This document shows, piece after piece, positions 59,333 to 64,000 of a DNA stretch of 64,000 nucleotides. Both the position numbers and the translations under genes were made by a program. Below the pieces are notes generated by a model. That model saw only the letters and a list, made by a program, of their open reading frames with translations, made no database searches and had not been told where the DNA came from. Positions within the stretch are counted from its first letter, which is position 1. The number at the start of each line of letters is the position of its first letter. Origin of the DNA: Glycine soja (taxonomy: Eukaryota > Streptophyta > Magnoliopsida > Fabales > Fabaceae); contig NC_041011.1 in NCBI RefSeq assembly GCF_004193775.1, positions 10,443,656-10,507,655 of the forward strand, given 5' to 3'.

Positions 59333-59896
59333 CTACGAGTGGGAATAGGCCAGACCAGGCTTTGAAAAGCCTGAGCCTAGCCTACGATGAATCTTTGAGG
59401 CCTGAGTCTGGCCTATAGTCTATCAAAGGATTTTATTTTGGCTCGGCCTGGCCTGATAGCCTTTTTAAAAGTCTTCTTCACAATTTAATATTTTATGGAA
59501 TAGAAATGTAATATGAAGGTTAAAGAAAAAGGAAAGTCAATCAAAATAATGAGGAATATAAAATGGCACATGACTTACACCTAAATTGTAATTAAAGTCC
59601 TTAATTATAGGAATAAAAGTTATGGAGCAATAATGTGTCTGATAGTTTCAAAAAAAATTAATTGTATCCAAAAAATAATATTATATATTGGTACCCAAAA
59701 AATAATATATATATATATAGGTCGGCCTATCAGGCTTATAAGGTTTTTTAATAAGGCTTATAAGGTTTTTTAATAAGCCTAAGCCTTATCTATTTAATTT
59801 AATAGAGTTTTAAAAAAGTCTGAACCTAACCTTGTAATTAAATAGGATCAGTCGTAAACCCCTTTAGACCGACATGTCCTATTCTCACCCTAATAG
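59333..59896. mobile_element. Short inverted-repeat element (CTA..AGGGTGGGAATAGG ends)
   Basis: The ends CTACGAGTGGGAATAGGCC (59333) and, read on the minus strand from 59896, CTATTAGGGTGAGAATAGGA are inverted repeats with a few mismatches. The interior is rich in GGCCTG/CAGGCC strings and A/T runs and has no ORF. Length 564 bases. The flanks do not show a clean TSD, so superfamily is undecided. Confidence 0.5.
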
Positions 59897-60724
59897 TCAC
59901 GGTCATTAAATACTTGCAATCTTTTTTCAAAAATATATGGAGGGGGGGAGGGGGGTAAAAAATTGCCTAAGAAATAGACATTACATCAGTAAGGCAGTGT
60001 TTGTTACGTTTGAATGTTAAAGCAGCTAAAATGGAGTTGAAAGGCAAAATCGTTTGTTATGAACGAATTATAGCTGAAAGATTTAAAACACGGTGCCCTC
60101 CATATACAGTATTTTCACACCAATTTGGGATGAAATAAACAGTAACATTCTGCGCCACACACGGGGACGTGATTTATTTCTCGGACAAAAGTAACCTTGC
60201 AAGTGGGGACAATATGACGAAGGAATGCAGAGAACGTGAGGGCCTGCAATGGTATTCTCTTAGACAAATTTATTAGTTTTTTATTTTTACTAGCAACCAA
60301 CTTTAACTTAAATCTTTCATTTTTTTATAGCCTCTTTCATTTCAACTAAACAATCTTATTTTTCATCTCTTTTCATTCCTTACATTTTCATTCATTTTCA
60401 GCGTTTCATGTAAGATATTGGGAAGATATTTGTTCTGTATTCACCATCCTCAGAACCTTCTTCAAACTGCTTGGCAAAAAAATTTTAAAAAAAATACAAA
60501 CTGCTATTTAACTGGAAGACAATATTTTAGAACTATGTCTATTTTGAATATCAATTTTGCATTCATCACTCTCTAGCTAGCATTAGAGAATATAGAAATC
60601 TGGTTCCCGTGTTGCTAGAGGCCTAGCATAATTGTCATTGCATATTTTTTATGTTTATAAACAAGCACTCCAATGCTTGACAGGTAAATTTTCCCCAAAT
60701 AAAAAAAAAATGCACTATTTGTTG
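59897..60724. other. Spacer and 3' UTR of the RPAP2 gene
   Basis: Includes a G-rich run (59940-59956) and AT-rich DNA. The part next to 60724 is the likely 3' UTR of the minus-strand gene. The small frame at 60115-60300 has no recognisable content. Confidence 0.45.
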
Positions 60725-63700
60725 TCATGCCCCACTTTGGGCAGAGATGTGAGGTGCTCGGCCCAGTGGCACTGCAAGATCCTTCAAAACCTCATATTCT
60801 TCCATACCTATTTGAGAACCACTCAAAACCTGTTTCACCAAATCAATAACAGAACAATGGTTAACAAATTTAAAAGTAGAGTGAACATCAAAATCTGACA
60901 TGACATAGGAGATAAAACAACAAAACAATAAGATATATCATGAACTTCCATATTCCAGCTGTCATCGGAATTTTTGCAACCCCAACACACACATATATGT
61001 AGGGAATCAAATTAGAAGGAAAAAATTTCCAAGTTGGGTTCAGTGTCCGCGTGCCATAAATTTGTGCCATGGCAATCTATGTGCACGACTTGTGGTCTAG
61101 CTGCATTCAAATAAATTTAGCATGAAAATACAAGATGGAAAACCAAACAAGAATTTCAAGTCCACAGCCATGGTAGAAGTGCAGAACCACACTAGATGAA
61201 CTAAACTATAAGATGAGGCCATCGAGTCTAAAGCTATAGAAGGAGAACAACATTAAGCACATGGTAGCTAAGTTGTGTGGGATTTATGTTGTTAAGCTCC
61301 CATTTGGACCAAGAATCAGGCGACAACATTTATAAAGGAAATGCAGATGAAAAGTAACCAAAATTTTAGCAATTGAAATAACGGAGATATCAGATGTTAA
61401 CTGAACTACCCCAACCAAAAGATCATGTGCCGTAATAAGGGAATGCATCGATCTATATACAACCCAACATCATTATATAATGCTTCATGCACAGCAAACA
61501 GTTTCCTTCTATCCATCATGTAAATAAAATAATAAATCAGTATGATATAAACAAAGGTTCTCACCCTGTGAAATGAAGCCCTCCTATCCGTCATGTATGA
61601 GATAAGAGCAGGTAATCTACATACGGACAATGCATCAATAAACAAAAGAGCAACCACTTGCCATTGTTTTGTTCTGAAAGCTGGAAGTGCGTCCACAAAT
61701 GACATTGTCTCCAGCAAGCATGCCTAATAGAAAGTCACGAGAATTAACATATAACCCATCCACAGACCAAGTAATTGGATATATTAAAGAATTTTCAATA
61801 AAGATATGAAGATTAAATCTATCTGCAACTTATAGCCTAAAAACTCATGAATTTACAAATTTCTGAACTTCTAAAAATAGGGAACCTTGTGCTATAAAGC
61901 TATGTGCTGGGTCAGGGAAGCATAGGACCCAATATGTGTGGGAAGTATAGTAGCCAGTATTGTCTTTGCAAGGGGCTGATGCCATTGCTTGAAACCCCTG
62001 TGCCAAGACTCCCCTACTTTCACAAATTTCTAAACTGATTCTCAGAAAACATATTTTGTCTTCTCGGACAATAAGGCATAATTTTGCAACTAGATCTTGC
62101 AATTCTTGCAGATTTTCCCTGAATTGAACCACATGACAATCAAGGAATTGAAATAATAAGGATTATGCAGGCAGGATCTACTCTGGGGGGGGGGGGGGGA
62201 ATTCCCATTCGATTTCTTTTATTTTCAATCAATAAAAAGTATTTATCCTACAGGCTTAATATTTTAATTTCCATGTGTCTCTTATTTCAAGCAATGGATC
62301 CATCTCTATTCTCACAAAAAGTAGCATTCATATGCTTATATTAACTGATTTTCCTTTACCACTGTTTGAAAGTTCATTTTTAACATCAAATTTATCAATC
62401 TCATATTTTGTGAATATGTGTGACTATGTGCATGTTTTGTGGGAAGGGGAGCTTATGAACATATGAGAGAAGTCCCACCATGCCTGGTGAAGTATAATAA
62501 ATCTCTGATGACTTAATTTGGGACAACTATACTACAACATAAACTACAAAACTGATAACTCCAAGATCCTACCATCCCTTGCTCCATGGTAGATACTGGT
62601 ATTGGCAGCCGGAGCACAGCAACAAGTGTAGGTAAAGCTCGAGCAAGACAACTGGCTAAAGTTTGTTTTATTTCAGATGAGCGACCATCTGCCAAGACAA
62701 CTTTGCAGGGATATTCTCTGCCATTAACTGATAGATATTCTTCTTGAAAACTTTCATCCCTCCCATATATATATGCCAAAGAAGATGATGTTATCCAAGA
62801 AAAGAGGGTATTCCACATAGTTGCAAAAGGTGACAACTGAAAGAAAGTTACACACACACAAACAAACAAACAAACAAAAAAATTAAAAAAAGAAAGAAAA
62901 GAAAAAGCACAAGTTTAAAGTTATGCCATAGAATATACTGAAAAATAATACAGGTTTGAATGTTTCTAAAATTTTCACTAAACTTACAGTTAAACTGAAA
63001 CCCTCTGGTGCAGCATCAAACCATGAGTCATCAGATTCAAAGAAATCAGCTTCAGAAATTCCAGGCTTTCTAGGCCATTTCACAGTAACTGAATCATTTT
63101 GTAGTATATCAACATCCTCCAGAGTACCTTCCTCACCAGCATCATGTGGTGGTGGCAATATAATGATTCCAGCTTCAGAAACTGCACAAGTTTCATTCAT
63201 AGGCGAAAAAACCTTTTACAAACCAATCAATTTAAATAGAAAACTTGTAAGAGAAACAGTAATTATACCAGCATCACTGACATCCGAGTCTCCAGAAGCA
63301 ACTGCTTCTGATGCTGAGCTCAATGCAATAACACAAGCTTCTGCTGACGCGCGACGTAATGTATCTTCATCATTGGCAACATCTATACTATTTCCTGCTG
63401 AGTCAGATTCATTTCTAATATCTCCAAAATTTTTAAACCCACAAAGATCTTTACTCCCAGTGCTGTTGATTTTCTTATCTGCCCAAGTAACAGTGCGACT
63501 AAGTTTCTTTTCACCTGCAGATTTAAGGGAAGATTTGGGTTTAGTGTTTAATGATCCACCTGCTTTTTCCACTTGGAATTTCTCTTCAACATTGGCAGGA
63601 TCTAAATTGGAAGTGGAAGCATCATCATTAGCAGTAACTCTACTCATTTTCCCTTTGACTTGTACAGATTTCTTAGCAGAATCATTCTGTTCCACATCAC

Positions 63701-64000
63701 ATTGTCTTTCTGATATGGAGACGGAATAAACATCTTTCTTTTTAATAGCACAATCGGGAGAGGATTTGAGCGCAGCTTCACATGATTGGGCTAATTCCTC
63801 CTCTTTTTCTGAGGTACCTAAAATTAAACTGCTCTTAAAAGATGAAGACAAATCTTGAATGCTACCATCATCTTTCCTGACCACTTTAGCATCAACCTTT
63901 CCTAACTGCTTGACTATAGCTGTTGGTTTAATTTGATGATGAGCGGTTGCGTCTCTTTGACCTGGCAGTACTTTTGAAACACTATACCCATCTTGCATAA
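60725..64000 (-). CDS. RPAP2: RPAP2-type RNA polymerase II CTD phosphatase homologue, 3' half (5' cut by window edge)
   Basis: RPAP2/Rtr1 proteins remove Ser5 phosphate from the Pol II CTD and assist Pol II nuclear import. Minus-strand exons in the window: 64000-63269, 63181-62988, 62836-62573, 61723-61565 and 60829-60725 (TGA at 60727-60725), all GT-AG and in phase. The first is a disordered acidic Ser-rich region with KKLSRTVTWADKKIN (about 63515) and RRASAEACVIALSSASEAVA. Next come PRKPGISEADFFESDDSWF, FATMWNTLFSWITSSSLAYI, PVSTMEQGM, ETMSFVDALPAFRTKQWQVV and the end LGRAPHISAQSGA. The VTWAD motif and this C-terminal block are features of the plant RPAP2 homologue (RIMA in Arabidopsis). 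The N-terminal zinc-binding catalytic domain should lie right of 64000. The exon 3-exon 4 intron (62572-61724) is 849 bases and contains an unassigned open frame. Confidence 0.9.
61845..62132 (-). other. Unassigned 95-codon open frame inside an RPAP2 intron
   Basis: The frame MVQFRENLQELQDLVAKLCL ... FLEVQKFVNS shows mixed hydrophobic and charged composition, a helix-like N-half and several cysteines, unlike the low-complexity frames elsewhere. It is on the sense strand of RPAP2 but lacks phase-compatible acceptors joining it to the neighbours that I could confirm. It may be an alternative exon, an exon fragment of another gene or chance. Confidence 0.25.
62185..62199 (+). repeat. G15 homopolymer in an RPAP2 intron
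   Basis: Fifteen consecutive G on the plus strand (C on the coding strand of RPAP2). Confidence 0.95.

Noticed and set aside
62956..63729. 257-codon plus-strand ORF
   Set aside because: Antisense shadow of RPAP2 exons, whose own frame and splice sites are consistent on the minus strand.

Overview
The window is plant nuclear DNA, most probably soybean (Glycine max or a close relative). This is judged from AT-rich spacer DNA, GT-AG introns, very long copia LTRs, a Tat-lineage gypsy element, PIF/Harbinger, MULE and CACTA elements of the kind common in soybean, and host genes that read like legume orthologues. No database search was possible. Family names come from recognising motifs by eye, and exon borders come from reading frame and GT/AG sites.

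Left part (1-31 kb): a dense nest of transposable elements built into one pentatricopeptide-repeat (PPR) gene that reads on the minus strand from about 31220 leftwards. A 7.1-kb PIF/Harbinger element (22679-29781, TSD TTA) splits it first. A 6.9-kb copia LTR retrotransposon (14842-21790, TSD TTTGT) splits it a second time. A Mutator-like element (MULE) whose outer end lies at 14223 breaks it a third time. That MULE carries a plant-mobile-domain (PMD/MAIN-like) pseudogene facing a MURA-type transposase pseudogene. Its PMD exon abuts the end of a CACTA element (9542-9908), and the CACTA end abuts the 3' LTR (8348-9541) of a decayed Tat-lineage gypsy element. That gypsy element fills most of 0.8-9.5 kb and includes an extra plant-transposon-type ORF and a long tandem-repeat 3' region. 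The PIF element carries minus-strand fragments of two unrelated host genes (WAT1-like transporter and DUF247) and a short tRNA-derived SINE fragment with an 18-bp TSD.

Middle part (31-42 kb): an apparently intact seven-exon calcium-dependent protein kinase gene (33022-37550, plus strand). It is followed by a second, internally deleted MULE of the same PMD + transposase architecture (from 38696 to about 41.4 kb), which contains a block of degenerate telomere-like repeats and palindromic repeats.

Right part (42-64 kb): about 12 kb of AT-rich spacer with microsatellites, a small GC-richer island with six ACGT cores, and a tRNA-like SINE head. Then comes an intact eight-coding-exon WVD2-like/TPX2-domain microtubule gene (55316-57659, plus strand), two short inverted-repeat elements, and the 3' half of an RPAP2-type RNA polymerase II CTD phosphatase gene on the minus strand (60725 to beyond 64000).

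The three host genes (CDPK, WVD2-like, RPAP2) have no evident functional link. The most unusual structural signals are two arrays of hairpins in the leader part of the copia LTR, one with a constant loop and changing but still complementary stems; the shared MULE-PMD architecture; and the serial disruption of the PPR gene.
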